A DNA stretch of 64,000 nucleotides from NCBI GenBank assembly GCA_964017195.1, contig OZ024897.1, positions 11,007,451 through 11,071,450 of the forward strand. The letters run 5' to 3'. A program made the translations under genes and the position numbers. Shown piece after piece: positions 23,701 to 33,279 of the stretch; the stretch's first letter is position 1; the number at the start of each line of letters is the position of its first letter. This DNA comes from Siderastrea radians. Its lineage: Eukaryota; Cnidaria; Anthozoa; Scleractinia; Rhizangiidae. A model generated the notes under the pieces. It did not search any database and was not told the origin of the DNA. It saw only the letters and a list, made by a program, of their open reading frames with translations.

Positions 23701-26700
23701 TAAGAGGTAGGAGTTGAAGATGGTAACACAGTGATTGTGTCATTACAGGAGTCTACATCACAGTCATAAATGTACAGTATTAAGTTCGTTGCATCAAATA
23801 CAGTGGAAACTTTTTTAAGTTAAGCAAAATCCCTTTGAAAATCTGCCAAAAAATGGTTTGCAATTTAAGAAAGGCATGTAAACTTCAGCAAAAAAAAAAA
23901 AGAATAGATTCCAGATACAACAATGGTGACATTCCCTTGGCTCATCAAAGTAACAAAAGCAACAATATGCTGTCAAGGAGCTTACCTTTAACATCTCTAT
24001 GAATTCGTCCATTTCTATGTAAATATCTAAGTCCCTGGATAAAACAAACAATGCCTCCATTGTTAACAATAGTACAGTAATTTACAATATTCATTATCTG
24101 GAGAATTATTGGTAACTTCCCACCTTGATTTTACAACATAACAATGCTCTACATGGCACACTACAAACTTGCCAAGCATGTGGCCTAAAGTCAAAAAAAT
24201 GGGTCATGTTTCCAGAGTCAAAACAATGGGTCATGTTTGGTTCTAACTTTTTATAGCGTGCCCATTCAAATGAAAGCTACTGCGGTAAGTGCTACTTAAC
24301 TCTGGCGATGTTTATTATGTTATGCAAGGTGATTCTGACTTTTGAATTTGTGGATGAAATCCTGAAGTGTTACCATCCGGGTGTGTTAAAACACGAAATG
24401 GCGAAATGGCAAAATGCCGAATTGCCAAAATAATAAAAAATAAAATTATCAGTAATAAAATTTGTCTAACGGATCCTACATGTCAATTATAGCGCTTGCT
24501 TGATAAAAAAAAAACTAAGTCGTTTTACTTTATAGAAGCGAATTCACTATGTCGCTTGCTAAAAGAAACTTCAAACACGTTCTCTGTTTTCAGTTTTTAC
24601 CGAAAGCGATGTGTCGATCGCTGATGTCGCGAGCTCGAGCGTAACGAAAACTTCAAACACAATCTTATTTCAATCAACTTGTTTATGGCGAACTAACAGG
24701 TAATGTGTTGGATATGAATTTTAAAACTCGCCAATCGATTTTTATGTTCTACTGATGACAAAGCCAAAGAAATTTGGCCAAACATGTCGCAAGTGGAAAC
24801 GAAAACTACAGACAATAGACAGACAGACATAGTCAGTCGATTGCTGTGTATTACGTCGCCAGCTATGAAAAATAAATTCAAACTCATACGCTTAAAGTTA
24901 GTTCTAATATTTGCGTAAAGGGAAACCAGAAACACATCAAATCCTTCTTTCTTGGTGTCGCACCGAAGTGTCCGAAGTGCAGTTGCTAACCCGTGAAAAT
25001 CGCTTCGCGAATTTCATCGGTAAATCGTTCCTAATTTATGCCAAAATTGCCGCTTCAGTGACTCTCGCGCTACGCGATTCGCGTAGCGCGCGACGCGATT
25101 CTCGTAGCGCGCGACGCGATTCGCGTAGCGCGCGAAACGAGACGCGACTGGTAACTTTCCTTTGGGCGGTACTGTATATGCTCGTGCCTAAGCAAAATTA
25201 CCTCAGACTTTTACCCCCTAATGTCGCTCTCAACGAATGTGTTAATGTGTTCTGAGCTGGTTTGCTGGTAAAATTTTTGGCGTGCAATATATTATTGTTT
25301 ACAAGTTTCTTGCAATGGTTTTGGAAATACTGTCAAGCTATCGAAATTATCCCTTTACCATAATCTGGGAACCAAAACAGAATGTGTTTCGTTTAACTGA
25401 ATCTCTGCGATAGTTCAAATAAAAAGAATTTATAAAATCATGTTTAAGCTTACGTTTAGAAGAATTGTCCAATAAAAAAAATACAGCGTGCATCAAATTG
25501 TTTTGATTTCTTTTCATAAACAGCGTTATGTTTGCACACTTCAGGCAAACCAATCAGCCGCACCCCTTAAACCAAATCAGAAAAGAATTCTTTTATCCTG
25601 TCATTTGCTTTGCTTTTCTCTGATAGTTAACTGCCATTTCTTTATATCATTTTATTCGATATGTCAATTTTGAAGAACATTGTTCGTTTTACCCAGCGAA
25701 TTCTTATCGCTTGACGCATTGAAGATTATAATACCTTCAGCGCTATTACGCAACATTCTTGATTATGCTCGCTTGTATGCTTCGTTTTCTTGCCAAGGCA
25801 AGAGACAGAAGAGACCAGGATTTTGCCATTTCGTCATTTCGCCATTTTGTGTTTCAAACACGTCCTTACCACCCAAGTGAAAGCTATTGAGTGGCACTAT
25901 CCTGCGGTAATGTTTATTACGCTGTGTAAGGTGGTTCTAAGTTTTGAGTTTGTGGCTGAAATCGCAAAGTGTCAGCATTCAAATGAAAGCTACTGAGCAG
26001 TACTTTTCTGTGGTGCTGTTTGTTATATTGTACAAGGTGGATCTTTCTAAATTTGTGAATGTACACGTAATCCCGTAGTGGGAACATTCCATTGAGAGTT
26101 GTTTGGCAGTACTTACATGCACTTGTGGTGCTGTGTATTACATTTATGAGGGGCACAACGATTCTAACTTATGCAACTGCGGATGAAATCCTTAAGTGTA
26201 ACCTTTCAGGGAACAATACTGAGCAGAGCTTCACTGGCCATGGTACTGCTCACTTTTTCAATCTCTCCCAAGTGAAAAGTTAAGAAAATTTGTGGCAGGA
26301 GGCAGAAGGGTTGATGCTCACCTGTAATGCGTCATGACATATTGCAGCAATTTCAATTTCCTTGAGTGGTTTCTTGTGAACTGTAGGTAGAGAAAAACAC
26401 TTTACCTTACAACTCTCGTACATGTTAGGATCCTCGTGAATTAATTTTAAAACAAACTTGCTGCAGGACTAGTAAATCTATTCCACTACTTTTCCACTTA
26501 CTACAATAAAAGATGTCAAACTGGGAAGCTTACCCTCTAAAATATCTGAAGCCGATCCTACACAATATTCCATTACCAGCTGAAACAAAAAGAGAGAAAC
26601 TAAGACATGTGAAATGTCCAGCCCTGAAATTGAGTACAACCTATCCTGCTTGTGCCAGACATGTAATGGGAAGAAGCTGAGTCTGGTGATGGCTTTGAAA

Positions 26701-29028
26701 AGATAAGAGGCATCAACATCTCTGAGCTCAGTTTAAAGGGTGCTGCTCTACAGAGCAAGCAGTCATGGATTCAAATTACAGCCAGACCACCCACCAGGTC
26801 TTAAATAAACCTACAGTGTAAGAAAGATTATGTCGCTGTGCTCAATAACTTGTCTCAGTTCAGGGACATACCATTGAAAAGTTGGGGTGGGAGGTGGGGA
26901 ATTCTCGAGCCGCACACATTTTTCTTTTTGGCTCCAGTCTGCTGTGCAACATTTTTTAAAGCTAACATTCTTATGTCTTTTGTGTGCGATTTTTCTCATG
27001 CAATTTTCCCTTGCACAATTTTTATTTTGTATTTTGCCCCCCCTACACACCCCCCCCCCAATAACTTAAGGGATGGTCCATCCCTATTATTGGGTAGATA
27101 AGTAATGTTGCTGATCTTGTCTTCTAAACCATTTCAAACTTTAAGGGGCTGTGTCAGAGCAGTCCAGGTCTACTTTGTTTAGTTTTTCCAATTACTTGCC
27201 CTTACTTGTTATGGAACTTAACTGTAGCAAAGAAATTACATATAAATGACAAAATCACAGCTTCGTGACAAGCAAATATGTATCCCAAGCTTCATATTTA
27301 AATTTACAAACAACAGAGATGAACTTTGAAAACTGTTCAGCCTAACAGTTTTTCAAAAACCCCAATTGAAATCCGTGTTAATCTTCTTCAATTTGGCCCA
27401 TCCTTATTCACCCATACCTCCTTTTGTATTTGCTGTGTTATTTAAACCTTTCATCGATGTTTTAGGTGGTTATATTTATGTTTTGTTTAATTTGGAGGCC
27501 AGATCCTAGAGGCTGAATTCTGCTAAATTTTGTGACACAGCTCCTTTAACATGGACATTAAAGTACATTGTAAGTTTGAGTTTAGCCTTTCTGTTCATTC
27601 ACTTCACATGCTATGTGTTCAGGAAGGATGGGGTGGGGGGGGGGGGAACACTGGGATCAAAAAATTAATGGACTGACAGAAGCAACCAGAAGTGCCTTCT
27701 ATATGCTGACATCCAATTTCTTTCCAAAACACAATGTACAGTGGGCAAGTCTGTTGTCTGACATTAGTCATGAAAGCTCTTTTGAGTCCCTTTCCTTTAA
27801 GCATTTTAATGAAACAGGTGCAACACCCTTACCCATGCTGTATGTTCCTTTAAGTGACATCCTTTATAACTAATTGTATTCTTGTGACTACAAAGTTTCA
27901 GGAATTTAACTTCTTTCACAATATCCTGCCACTTCTCAGAAGACTGCTTGCCACTGTAGGACATCTTCTTGATGGCCACAACTTCATTTGTTTTGACATT
28001 TCTGGCCTAAAAGAAACAACATGTTGAGTCAAACTGTGTTGGCCTTACAATCTTATTTCAGACTACAAGTACAAGATTGAATATGACTAAGACTAACATG
28101 CAGTGCAACAGCCTCTTCGTAGCATCACCTCCTTACTGGGTAGTTCATTTTGGCTCGAGCAACCCACATCTTTTTTTTTTGTACTAAATTACAAGAAAAA
28201 ATTCTGTCTGTCCTGGTCTTGGGCAGAGAAAATATCCAATGTGATCTTATATTATAATAAGACATGCCAATGTGCGCATGAAGCAGATCTAACAGTTTGT
28301 GCTGATTTCCACTCTCCATGATATGGTTAAACAGATGTATGCGTAGAGATTCATGCCTGTTGTATAGCATCACAATGTCTGCCTCAACTGTAGTGTCTCT
28401 ATAAGATAGTTCAGGATATATAAGTCTAAGCACTCTTTTCTAGATCCTCTTAATTTGGTCTGCTAAATAAGCAGGCAAACTAGAGTGGAATGCTTGACAA
28501 GCATATTCAAGTATTGATCTAATGCAAGCACAATAGACACTGCTTATTAATTTTCCTCATAAAAAACTCAGTCTTGTACATGTAGGCCGATCATTAAATA
28601 TGTAGAGGATATAACACGGCAGCACGAAGATATTAATTTTATTTTTGAGTGGTAAAAATGATATTTTACAAATGAGCGCAGCATGTAATTTTCATTATAT
28701 TAAATACACGAAAGCATTTTTGCACAAACAACAGTGTTAAAGTGGGAAATGATGTTGTTAGTCATGGATGTAGATTTGAATGAACTTTACAAGTGGTCTA
28801 TTTTCCACTTTAACACTCTTGTCTATATAATAAAAAGTCTAGTGACTGTTTATTACAATAATGTGTATACAATCTCAAAACAATTAAAACACTTACATAA
28901 TAGACTGCACCAAAGCTGCCATGTCCAATTTCCCGCAAATCAGTGAAAAGTTTTTCTGGGTCTTGTTCATCAAATAATCCTGCGTACTCCGGATTCCTGA
29001 AAAGTCCACCCTTGCCAGCTAAGGGCAT
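11473..29028 (-). CDS. TAOK: TAO-family Ste20 kinase (18 coding exons seen, C terminus missing)
   Basis: Homologue of vertebrate TAOK1/2/3 and fly Tao: a MAP3K-like serine/threonine kinase that acts upstream of p38 and Hippo/MST and on microtubules. The exons below join in phase to 716 codons. Residues 28-281 or so form the kinase domain: glycine loop GHGSFGAV (35-42), catalytic Lys57, HRD (149-151), AGN (154-156), DFG (169-171), an activation segment with Ser181, and the TPYWMAPE motif ending at Glu192. An acidic/Ser-rich linker follows (about 365-495), then coiled coil from about residue 510. All catalytic residues are present. The chosen start ATG (29,028) gives the family's usual short N terminus ([19 protein letters not shown]). 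Human TAOK1 is about 1000 residues, so the last third should be encoded left of this window or was lost to the repeats. Whether it is TAOK1-, 2- or 3-like cannot be decided; cnidarians may have one copy. Confidence 0.95.
11940..12240 (-). mobile_element. SINE-like element in TAOK intron 17
   Basis: On the minus strand a tRNA-like head (A box TGGTATAGTGG in 12,195-12,226) leads into a body. The body contains GGATGGGATGCTAGgCCATCGCAGGGTT and CCTACAACTGGGTGGAG, a module I associate with widespread invertebrate SINEs. A second tRNA-like A box (TGGTGTAGTGG) faces it on the plus strand at about 11,958, so the element is bracketed by opposed tRNA-like sequences. The naming is from memory. Confidence 0.55.
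12296..12472 (-). CDS. TAOK: TAOK coding exon 17 (residues 578-636)
   Basis: Coiled coil ([20 protein letters not shown], ending [16 protein letters not shown]). Consensus GCAG acceptor and GTGAGA donor; phase 0. Confidence 0.93.
12889..13083 (-). CDS. TAOK: TAOK coding exon 16 (residues 513-577)
   Basis: Charged coiled coil: [20 protein letters not shown], then [20 protein letters not shown]. Weak donor GTTTGT after KNQFKK. Phase 0 to 0. Confidence 0.92.
13140..13570 (+). repeat. ~108-bp repeat family, four degenerate units
   Basis: Same family as 10,925-11,425, in the intron between TAOK exons 15 and 16. Single or partial units also occur at 14,250-14,350 and 14,690-14,790 in the next intron. 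Confidence 0.75.
13760..13990 (-). CDS. TAOK: TAOK coding exon 15 (residues 436-512)
   Basis: Contains [17 protein letters not shown], matching the family's REHFATIRTASLVTRQ segment, then the coiled-coil start ([19 protein letters not shown]). 77 codons, phase 0. Confidence 0.94.
14900..15037 (-). CDS. TAOK: TAOK coding exon 14 (residues 390-435)
   Basis: Low-complexity Ser/Val linker ([18 protein letters not shown]) leading to [10 protein letters not shown]. Donor GTAAGT; phase 0 to 0. Confidence 0.8.
15911..16045 (-). CDS. TAOK: TAOK coding exon 13 (residues 345-389)
   Basis: Ser- and Asp/Glu-rich linker ([20 protein letters not shown], then LSSSSSSF). The acceptor TTCCTGAG was chosen because the better-looking AG three bases downstream opens onto an early stop. 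The donor GTTCTG is poor; it was chosen because AAG|AGT joins in phase 0 to the next exon. Confidence 0.7.
16060..17850. other. TAOK intron 12, nothing recognised
   Basis: AT-rich intron sequence between coding exons 12 and 13. I see no long open frame, RNA gene or clear repeat in it. Confidence 0.6.
17857..18054 (-). CDS. TAOK: TAOK coding exon 12 (residues 279-344)
   Basis: Starts [20 protein letters not shown], includes the family motif [15 protein letters not shown], then turns acidic (GESEEGDI...ETEDEDDK). 66 codons, phase 0 to 0. Confidence 0.93.
18571..19642. mobile_element. 1.07-kb element with ~190-bp terminal inverted repeats
   Basis: Left end TACTATGATTTTCAGTTGAG and right end, read on the minus strand, TACTACAATTTTCAGTTGAG. 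The arms extend inward for about 190-220 bases, past the shared GAACTTTGTGACC-type, TTGTCAAGGGCAACTTGC and TCTCAC segments. The interior has no transposase. It lies in TAOK intron 11. A (CTGT)n microsatellite at 19,668-19,693 follows. Confidence 0.85.
19784..19865 (-). CDS. TAOK: TAOK coding exon 11 (residues 251-278)
   Basis: Encodes [16 protein letters not shown] and [12 protein letters not shown], the end of the kinase domain with the subdomain XI arginine. Donor GTATGT, ends phase 0. Confidence 0.93.
20424..20520 (-). CDS. TAOK: TAOK coding exon 10 (residues 219-251)
   Basis: Encodes [20 protein letters not shown] and onward to the two-base start of a Trp. It matches the family at [21 protein letters not shown]. 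Phase 1 to 2. A 1.4-kb TIR element lies in the intron before it. Confidence 0.94.
20756..22193. mobile_element. 1.4-kb TIR element, non-autonomous
   Basis: Ends AGGGCTTGAAATAA and, on the other strand, AAGGCTTGAAATAA. Subterminal TTGaCCGGACAaT-type and AACCTATTTTTgACC motifs are shared between ends. TATA lies next to both ends (aTATAgc and gTATAtg) and may be the target duplication. The interior is AT-rich without a transposase frame. It sits in TAOK intron 9. Confidence 0.7.
22246..22292. repeat. Short hairpin in TAOK intron 9
   Basis: CTTGCCACATTACACTTGTA and its near-complement TACAAGTGTAATATGGCAAG surround a 7-base loop, about 135 bases downstream of exon 9. Confidence 0.75.
22426..22465 (-). 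CDS. TAOK: TAOK coding exon 9 (residues 206-218)
   Basis: Encodes [13 protein letters not shown], subdomain IX with its invariant Asp. 40 bases, phase 0 to 1. Confidence 0.93.
22571..22622 (-). CDS. TAOK: TAOK coding exon 8 (residues 188-205)
   Basis: Completes [18 protein letters not shown], the APE motif and subdomain VIII. The acceptor is normal. The donor GTTTGA is weak, but the next exon joins in frame. Confidence 0.92.
23123..23183 (-). CDS. TAOK: TAOK coding exon 7 (residues 168-188)
   Basis: Encodes [20 protein letters not shown] and two bases of the next Trp: the DFG motif and activation loop, with the conserved Ser at 181. Phase 1 to 2. Confidence 0.94.
23605..23646 (-). CDS. TAOK: TAOK coding exon 6 (residues 154-167)
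   Basis: Encodes [14 protein letters not shown]; Asn156 binds the catalytic metal in this family. Phase 1 to 1, with consensus splice sites. Confidence 0.93.
23986..24034 (-). CDS. TAOK: TAOK coding exon 5 (residues 138-153)
   Basis: Encodes [16 protein letters not shown] with the catalytic HRD. Acceptor ATCCAG, donor GTAAGC, ends phase 1. The preceding intron carries a TIR element and the 108-bp repeat. Confidence 0.94.
24240..24378 (+). repeat. ~108-bp repeat unit, left part
   Basis: Family of 10,925-11,425. The unit is interrupted by the 24,379-25,865 element and resumes at 25,866, where two to three more units run to about 26,290. Confidence 0.75.
24379..25865. mobile_element. 1.49-kb TIR element with 9-bp target duplication
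   Basis: The termini GGGTGTGTTaAAACACgAAATGGCGAAATGgC and their complement ending ...TTTCAAACACGTCC are flanked by TTACCATCC on the left and TTACCACCC on the right. This is a plausible 9-bp (or 8-bp) duplication within a copy of the 108-bp repeat. A size of 8-9 bp points to a Mutator- or hAT-like mechanism. The interior has a (GCGATTCGCGTAGCGCGCGA)n tract at 25,068-25,142 and no transposase. Confidence 0.8.
25866..26290 (+). repeat. ~108-bp repeat units, right part
   Basis: Continuation of the 108-bp family after the inserted TIR element: AAGTGAAAGCTATTGAG, then TTCAAATGAAAGCTACTGAG and a more degenerate unit. Confidence 0.75.
26322..26380 (-). CDS. TAOK: TAOK coding exon 4 (residues 118-137)
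   Basis: Encodes [20 protein letters not shown], the start of the C lobe. Acceptor CTACAG, donor GTGAGC, phase 1 to 0. Confidence 0.93.
26534..26579 (-). CDS. TAOK: TAOK coding exon 3 (residues 103-117)
   Basis: 46 bases coding for the hinge, [15 protein letters not shown]. Acceptor TTTCAG, donor GTAAGC, ends phase 1. Confidence 0.93.
26862..27087. mobile_element. Small G/C-rich-ended MITE
   Basis: Left end near GGGACATACCATTGAAAAG and right end whose complement reads AGGGATGGACCATCCCTTAA. Both are followed inward by a G-rich (GGGGTGGG) or C-rich tract. A related end, AAGGGATGGACCATTAAG, occurs at 4582 inside the 4,112-5,507 element. Confidence 0.55.
27833..28006 (-). CDS. TAOK: TAOK coding exon 2 (residues 45-102)
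   Basis: Acceptor TTTTAG, donor GTAAGG, phase 0 to 0. Carries the ATP-binding lysine in [13 protein letters not shown] and the helix C region ([12 protein letters not shown]), ending at HTAW. Confidence 0.95.
28325..28560 (-). pseudogene. LINE ORF2 C-terminal fragment
   Basis: On the minus strand: [24 protein letters not shown], a stop, then [20 protein letters not shown] and [19 protein letters not shown]. This is the usual 'QKRALRIIFPxxSYxEAL' tail of CR1/RTE-type LINEs. One in-frame stop and no RT core, so it is a dead 5'-truncated insertion in TAOK intron 1. Confidence 0.7.
28595..28860. mobile_element. MITE copy 1 (AGAGGATAT...GTCTATA family)
   Basis: Contains TAGAGGATATaACAC, GAAGATATtAATTTTATTTTTGAGTGGTAAAAA, TTTTTGCACAAACAaCAG and AGTGGTCTATTTTCC...CTTGTCTATA. 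The same order recurs at 52,305-52,640, which identifies it as an interspersed element. No coding capacity. Confidence 0.7.
28897..29028 (-). CDS. TAOK: TAOK coding exon 1 (residues 1-44)
   Basis: Start codon to a GTAAGT donor, phase 0. Encodes the N terminus and glycine-rich loop ([20 protein letters not shown]). The exon extends 54 bases upstream as 5' UTR to an acceptor at 29,083-29,084 (TTATTCCCAG). Confidence 0.95.
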
Positions 29029-29227
29029 AGCCGCATCAGGACCCTTTTGTCCAGAAAGGATCAGAGAACACTGGTCTAAAGCCTGGGAATAATACAAGAT
29101 ACTAACATCAGTGTTTTGCAATGTGCAAACTACTAAACGCAAATATCACAAAAGTGAAAGCAACATCTTCCCATAATGCAGACTTCTGTTTGATTTAAGT
29201 GAATATTGCTGAGAAAACCCCCCAAGG

Positions 29228-29612
29228 GGGGGGGGGGACTCCCTATAGTGGGCTATACGGGGAGGCTCCGCCCTAAAGGGGTGCCTTTTTAAGCTCGCAA
29301 TATTAAAGGGTAGGGAAAATTGCCATTTTGGTATACAAAAGGGTAACAAAATCAGCTGCAAAGTGGTAAAACGGCGGCTAAAGTGAAGTATATCAAAGGG
29401 TGCCACATGTTGGCAGAAATGACTTCACAACTGAATCAGAACCCGGGAAAAACATGGCGATTATAGGAAATTCTATTGTTTTGCCTTACCCTTGCGGTAT
29501 ATGTATATAAAAAAGGGGTACCATTTTGGTAAAAATAAGCATATTAAAGGGTAAGGGTTTGAACCTGTGGGTGGAGAGCCTCCCCGTAGAGAACTTTATT
29601 GAGTGACCCCCC
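29228..29612. mobile_element. ~385-bp MITE with GGGGAGGCTC inverted ends
   Basis: Left end GGACTCCCTATAGTGGGCTATACGGGGAGGCTC-like. The right end complements to GGGTCACTCAATAAAGTTCTCTACGGGGAGGCTC. The interior has several AAAGGGTA motifs (TATTAAAGGGTA occurs on both sides). It lies upstream of TAOK coding exon 1. Confidence 0.75.
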
Positions 29613-29614
29613 AG

Positions 29615-31930
29615 GACAAAACCTAAGCATTATTGCTAGCGACCTTCAGTTCAGAATACGAGTATGAGACTTAGTACAAGCACATCTTTTCAATTCCCAG
29701 TTGTAGACTTGAGGTTGTCGTCTGTAACGAATATCCTTTTTTGAGCCATCTTCTCAACTGGTCAGCAATAGGGAGGTACACCAGCTCCAGAAATGTAGCT
29801 GGTTTCATATTCAAAAGTAGTTTTTGTACTCATTTTCATATTCATAGTATGATGCCAAGGTCACTAATTATTGTGAAGCTCAGTTCATTGTCACTGTTGC
29901 AGAACATAAAATTAATTATCTTAAGGTTTCTTGAAGATACCCATCCAATCTACCCAAAAGTGCCTCATAATGAAAAGAGAAAAAAATTAATTCTATTCAT
30001 CAAAAATCAAGAAACTAATACACTGGAACCCTGACAACAAGACTATCAAAAGGGCAATAAAATGAGGCTGCATTAATGACATCAGAAAGCAAAATGACTG
30101 CATGAGCATTTGCTAACTTTCATAGCAAGGCAGTCGCAAAAGTGGAGTACTCATAATGCAGGGCTCCACTACAGCACCAAAATTAATGAAATTGAATAGC
30201 CATACTTGTTTTCGTTGTTGGAATCAAAAGACCTTGACACATGAACGGGTATTTGGTTCTAGATTTAAAAGAATTAACTTGCATTATAGTTAGAGACATG
30301 GGTCATCCAAGTGAATTATACATAATAAGTGTGCAGACGTTCCCCACTATCGCAGACTCTGTCATCTACATCTATAGTGTAGGGTCCCAAGCTATCTCCA
30401 GTTAAACCTTGCTACCATTGGATGATTGATGTTGCTCAGTTAATCACTGGCTATCGAAAACTTCCATCATTTCATGACAAAAAATTTGGTTTTTCTTTGC
30501 ATGTTTGAGATAGCTGGAGTCTAATGTATTATTACAATTTAATATTAAGAAACAACTGAATTTCTTACTGTCCTGAACAATAGTGGAATAACTATTTTAG
30601 CCAAACACAACATCAGGGAAATACTACAAACACATCATTTTACACAAACAAAGAAGTGAACGGAATCAGGTCATTCACAAAATCATCACAAAACATGACC
30701 GGTGACAAGTTGGAGGAAATGCAAGTGCAAAGGAGATAACCTAAAACTCGATAAATTGAACTATGTACAAACAAAAAATAACAATGAGCTATCTGATGCC
30801 AGACAAAGCAAATGTTAAAGGATTAAATTAAGACCTGTAAACCTAACCTGTATTTATCCAAACAAAAAGAATGAACATGTAATTTTGTACACTGTACATA
30901 CATTGATTAGAAACCTAAAGTATGTGATAGAAATTTGAGGACTACTAAGGAAACTCCCCATTTTATGGATTGAGACATGACACAAGTATGATCAGAAACA
31001 ATGTAAAGTGTTAAATTCCTTATCTGTGAAAAACATCACAACAATACTATACAATACAACTGGTCATGTTACAAATATAACACACCCGTGTTAAATTTGA
31101 CAGACAGCCTCATTTCACAGCAATCAAGAATTACATTGTACTTTCAAAACTACTCATCCTTGAATATTGCAAAAAATTTACCTTCATGTTTGCTTAAAGT
31201 GTGCTCTTGAAAGCATGAAATTCCAATTTCTATGGTGCACGTGTGTAAAATATTTCTATTGCAGAAGTGTTGCTAGGAAATTTTATTACAGCAGACCTAA
31301 TTTAGAAGAAGTCTCCATAATGAGAAGTGTCTGCAGGGTGAGTTATTTTTAAATCATATAATAATAGTCTTGATTCAAGACTATGTGTATTTAATAAGAC
31401 TATATGTATTCTCACAGACAAGTACATAACAGTAAGAAATCTAAAAATGCACTACATATAACACACAATGCTAATTAATATAAAAGCCATAAAAGGATGG
31501 AAACAATAAAGTGTGGTCGTCTTCTCATATATACTCATAACTGACAATGTGGCTCTAGACCTAACAGAACTGTCCAATCAAACAAGACATTCACAGCTTT
31601 CAAGATGACATCATCTAAACTTTCCTCACGTACAGGGATCATAATAATTTGTAGGCGTGCATAATTTTCCTACAGCTATAATAACGACAACCCAGACTAA
31701 AACAAAACAGTAAAAGAGGCACGCATTTCAAGATCAAAAGATAATTTCCACTTAAAACTCGCAAAGCGCTCGGAAATTACAAGCCACCGTTGAAGTTTGC
31801 GATATTAGTTAGCGGCATGTTACAACGAGGGTACTTGAAGCACGTTGAACGTTGAATAACATAACATTAAACACATAGCAAGGGGCAAAACTAATGAGAT
31901 TTACAAATTCAAGTCAAAGAAGTGAAAAAG
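29615..31930. other. TAOK 5' intron, nothing recognised
   Basis: AT-rich sequence between the first coding exon and the candidate 5' UTR exons. I found no gene, RNA or clear repeat. Confidence 0.6.
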
Positions 31931-31939
31931 CATACTTAC

Positions 31940-32110
31940 ACACGGCATGCAGATTTAAATTCAACTTAACAAAGTCCTTTGATGGTCAAAAAATAACGCT
32001 TTTGTCCTCTTGCACCGGAAATTATGGACGCAAACCGATGTCAATTCTCACATTCAAACTCTCGTGTTCGCTAAGTGATACAACTGTGCAAGTTAGAGAG
32101 ACGCTCAAGA
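31940..32110 (-). promoter_or_regulatory. TAOK: Candidate alternative 5' UTR exon of TAOK
   Basis: On the minus strand ...CATGCCGTGT is followed by a perfect donor, GTAAGTATG (31,931-31,939). The upstream limit is arbitrary because I cannot see the transcription start. No ATG frame joins the coding exon in an obvious way, so it would be non-coding. Confidence 0.35.
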
Positions 32111-32985
32111 ACTCTTGTGATAAACAGCAATTATTTACGTTTACGAAACGCTAAAGGAAGGGGTTTGATGACAAAATATCTTTAAATACACCAATAGCAC
32201 TCCCTCAGGAGAATACAACCACTTTGTGGGTGCATACCGGACATAAAAGAACGCATAATTTTATATATCAGTCTATTGATTCAACACTTTCACGCTGACA
32301 TCCACAGGAGAAGATCAAAACCCGACGTAACATCCCCCTTCGTTCACCTGATTTGATCGATCTCCAAACATTGACTCAGTTCACTTTATAGACAAATCAC
32401 AAACGAAAACATCACGAATTTTCGCCCATCTAACCAAAAGAGGGGTGCGCCTGAACTCACTTCCTTACGAATTATGAGCTTACCAATGCGAGCGAACCTA
32501 AACAAACGGTCACTACCGGAGGAATAATTTTGTAGATGATGAATGCAACCACAGCTTTTCTACAAACCTATAAAATCGCGATTGCCAAGTGTAAAAATAC
32601 ATGACGGTATAAAAATCACGAGCCCATTTCACCCGACCTGATGAAACCGTCCGGTCTTGATGTTCACGAGTTGTCCTCGCTCGGCGCAGAAACAAGCCGC
32701 TATGGCTAAAACGCGTATCGAGTTACTAAATCATTGTAAATTTCAAGAGATGAGCCACACACACCTTTTCAGAAATTTCAAACGAAGACTCCATCTGGAG
32801 TTCATGATTGTTCAGCGAACAAATGCATGTGATCGGACGTTGCAGCACCACACTACAGCCGAAACCATTGTCCGACAAACGTACATGTAGAGCGAGCGAA
32901 ACGAAAATTCTTTACGTTTCAACAAAGGCCCTCGTCATTGTACGCTTCTGAAATAGAGAGCAGTACCTGTGGATACCAAACTTAC

Positions 32986-33085
32986 CTCTTATCCTTGATA
33001 TCCTTTGAAGAATCTTCATGAAACACAACAAAAACTCACGAAATGCTAATCACTCCCCAACATCTCGCAACCAAGATGGCGACTT
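32986..33085 (-). promoter_or_regulatory. TAOK: Candidate first exon and promoter of TAOK
   Basis: On the minus strand ...GGATAAGAG is followed by a consensus donor, GTAAGTTTGG. Just upstream (33,070-33,110) are AAGATGGCG, which resembles a YY1 site, and TGCGCATG, which resembles an NRF-1 site. Both are typical of TATA-less animal promoters. This fits a broad housekeeping promoter about 4 kb upstream of the start codon. Inferred only from motifs. Confidence 0.45.
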
Positions 33086-33279
33086 TCTCACTCTACGCTT
33101 GCGCATGACGTGTGTTGATCAACAATTCCGCCGGTCGATCGTCAAAACAAACCCCACCGGGGGTGGGCATAGAAAGCTACACTTGGCGGAGGGTATAAAA
33201 TTGTATACACAGAAAGTTGCAATTTCTTTTTTATGTCTGGGGGGAAAATCGGATGAAATAACAGCAAACTTAAGTTAAC

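Noticed and set aside
24911..25255. 114-codon frame with DSRSARR repeats
   Set aside because: The repeats come from a CG-rich tandem tract inside a non-coding TIR element.
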